From contig JACIYY010000041.1 of the NCBI GenBank assembly GCA_014359685.1, forward strand, positions 1 to 6,615: DNA of 6,615 bases. The letters are read 5' to 3'. This stretch comes from Porphyrobacter sp. (GTDB taxonomy: Bacteria; Pseudomonadota; Alphaproteobacteria; Sphingomonadales; Sphingomonadaceae). A program made the translations under genes and the position numbers. Shown in pieces: positions 5,217 to 6,615 of this stretch (positions are counted from its first letter, which is position 1; each line of letters starts with the position of its first letter). The notes under the pieces are model-generated. The model was not told the DNA's origin and made no database searches. It worked only from the letters and a program-made list of their open reading frames with translations.

Positions 5217-6615
5217 ACCCACATCAGCCCAGCGCCGCGATAAACCTGCGGCCCTTCGTCGCGCGCCGCGAGGCCGCAGGCCATGATCGCCGCAACAATC
5301 CCGTCGATTCGGTCGAGGCTCTTTGCCTTCGTCGGCTTTCTGTTGGCGGCCGCGTCGGCCTCAATAATCACGTTGCCCGCCTGCCAGCGCAACAGCGGGT
5401 TGTCGTTGTGCTGGAGCTTGCGGCCCAGCAACGCCCGCTCGAATGCATCCACGGCCGCCGCGTAGCTTTTGAAGCCCGGCACAAACTCGACAAGCGGCAG
5501 GTCAATCCCCTCGTCGCTCAGCAGCTTGCGCAACCGCGCCATCTGCCAGCGGTCATAGGCGATCCCCCGCACGTCATAGCGCGCCCGAATGTCGGCAAGC
5601 TGGAGCGCAATCGCCAGGTCATCCCGTGCATTGCCGACCGTCACCGTCGCCCAGCCATCGGCCGCCCAGCGGTCATAAGGCACCCGATCCCGCTCCACCC
5701 GCGCCGCGATCGTGTCGGCCGGCAGCCAATGCCATGCCAGCAACTTGCCCGCGTCGGGAAACCAAAGCGCCAGCGCCGTCAAATCGCGGGTGCTCGACAA
5801 GTCCAACCCGCCAAAGCACCGCTCGCCCTCCAGCTCGATCGCATCGAAAGGCTCCGCGTTGGCGTCCCAATCGGCTTGCTCGATAAACCGCCCCTCGGCC
5901 GCAATCCGCTGATTGAGGTTCATCAGGCGAAAGGCTGGGGCGAACGAAGGCGAGCGCATCGCCATTGCCGCCGCGTCCGCGAACTCCGCTTCGTTCAGGA
6001 ACGCGCCCAGCGCCGGGTTGGCCGCCCGCCACGCCTCCCGATCATCGAGCGCGCATTCATCTGGCGCAGCGTGAAGCTGAACGTAGACGCTCGGCACCGG
6101 CTCCGCGTCCAGCATCTCGCTCCAAAAGTGTAGATCGTCGGCCGCCTGGGTCGATATGGTGACGCCCAGCGCGTGCTTTCGCTTCGCCATGCCAGTGCGC
6201 AGGTTGTCCCACAGCTCGCGGCTCCGCCATTGTGCAACCTCGTCCGCGATCCAGAATGACGGGGCGAGGCCATGCGCCTTGCGCGCGTCGGACGTGAGCG
6301 CCCGCCAGATCGAGCCGCTTTCGTGGTCCGTGATCTCTTTCGTTTGGTCGCGGATATTCACCCGGCCCGCCATCCACGGGGTCGCAAAAATGTAAGCGCA
6401 CGTCATCCGGTAGAGCACGCCCGCCTGTTCGCGATCGAGCGCCGCCGCGTAGCATTCACCATAGGGCTCCACCATCGGCCCCAGCAGGTGCGCGAGGCTC
6501 AGCCCCGCCAGTAGTCCGCTTTTGCCGTTGCCGCGCGCCACAGACAGCGCCGCCAGCCGCACGCGCCGCTCGCCCTCGCTTTCGGCATAGACGCCGCGGA
6601 CAAACCGCTCCTGAA
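5213..6615 (-). CDS. Terminase large subunit, 5' end beyond the window
   Basis: TerL is the ATP-driven motor and nuclease that pumps DNA into the prohead through the portal. The reading frame stays open to the right edge: 17 more codons (QERFVRGVYAESEGERR) precede the internal GTG at 6562, so the true start is outside. Counting from that GTG, the Walker A motif is ARGNGKS (9-15) with Lys14, and the Walker B is SFWIADE (102-108) with Asp107 and Glu108. TISTQA (135-140) fits the coupling motif. The C-terminal RNase H-like nuclease shows its acidic residues at Asp254 (GGLDLSSTRD), Asp337 (GIAYDRWQ) and Asp420 (or Asp417) in SLDRIDGIVAAIMA. The family is HK97-type terminase. Comparison with usual lengths suggests that some tens of N-terminal residues are missing. 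It ends in TAG at 5213, followed by a hairpin. Function is firm. Confidence 0.97.
   Translation of the reverse strand, partial: QERFVRGVYAESEGERRVRLAALSVARGNGKSGLLAGLSLAHLLGPMVEPYGECYAAALDREQAGVLYRMTCAYIFATPWMAGRVNIRDQTKEITDHESGSIWRALTSDARKAHGLAPSFWIADEVAQWRSRELWDNLRTGMAKRKHALGVTISTQAADDLHFWSEMLDAEPVPSVYVQLHAAPDECALDDREAWRAANPALGAFLNEAEFADAAAMAMRSPSFAPAFRLMNLNQRIAAEGRFIEQADWDANAEPFDAIELEGERCFGGLDLSSTRDLTALALWFPDAGKLLAWHWLPADTIAARVERDRVPYDRWAADGWATVTVGNARDDLAIALQLADIRARYDVRGIAYDRWQMARLRKLLSDEGIDLPLVEFVPGFKSYAAAVDAFERALLGRKLQHNDNPLLRWQAGNVIIEADAAANRKPTKAKSLDRIDGIVAAIMACGLAARDEGPQVYRGAGLMWV

Noticed and set aside
5408..6133. 241-residue plus-strand ORF opposite TerL
   Set aside because: It is fully inside TerL, Arg/Pro/His-rich, with no motif or credible ribosome binding site. 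It is a shadow.
6560..6562. GTG as the start of TerL
   Set aside because: The frame stays open to the window edge and the upstream residues (FVRGVYAESEGERR) fit a TerL N-terminal region ahead of Walker A. The GTG is an internal Val codon.
3..6615. Gene transfer agent head cluster
   Set aside because: GTA clusters are not linked to an integrase and include connector and tail genes. This block has an integrase in the head operon and none of the latter in view.

Overview
The window is a compact, phage-derived block from a GC-rich bacterium. Base composition, GC-ending codons and the style of the proteins suggest an alphaproteobacterium, possibly a sphingomonad. That assignment is an impression from sequence style, because the window has no rRNA or housekeeping gene. 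All the recognisable genes lie on the minus strand, so the block reads from right to left.

In transcription order: (1) a large terminase subunit (TerL) whose N-terminus runs off the right edge; (2) a gap of about 250 bp that holds a possible 43-residue proline-rich ORF on the opposite strand and a repeat-rich control region; (3) a 156-residue protein with a MerR-type helix-turn-helix, in a place where a small terminase or a regulator would fit; (4) a 123-bp gap with a perfect 12-bp palindrome; (5) an HK97-type major capsid protein; (6) a prohead protease; (7) a portal protein; (8) a small unrecognised ORF; (9) a tyrosine integrase that ends at base 3. Genes 5 to 9 overlap one another without a break (by 4, 13, 4 and about 175 nt), so capsid and integrase genes very probably share one transcript.

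The parts fit together as a head-making and DNA-packaging kit joined to an integrase. The capsid protein carries its own N-terminal scaffold-like domain, the protease would process it, the portal would form the DNA entry vertex, TerL would pump DNA, and the integrase would move the element in and out of the chromosome. No tail, head-tail connector, lysis, replication or immunity gene is seen. The head genes run capsid-protease-portal, the reverse of the usual portal-protease-capsid order. The ORFs are intact, with good ribosome binding sites and conserved catalytic residues, so this does not look like random prophage decay. The best hypothesis is a capsid-forming satellite or minimal head-encoding integrative element that would need a helper phage for tails. 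The window ends inside TerL, so tail genes further right cannot be excluded.

The long plus-strand ORFs opposite the integrase, portal, protease, capsid and TerL genes are GC-driven shadows and are not annotated. No tRNA, rRNA, insertion sequence or CRISPR array was seen.
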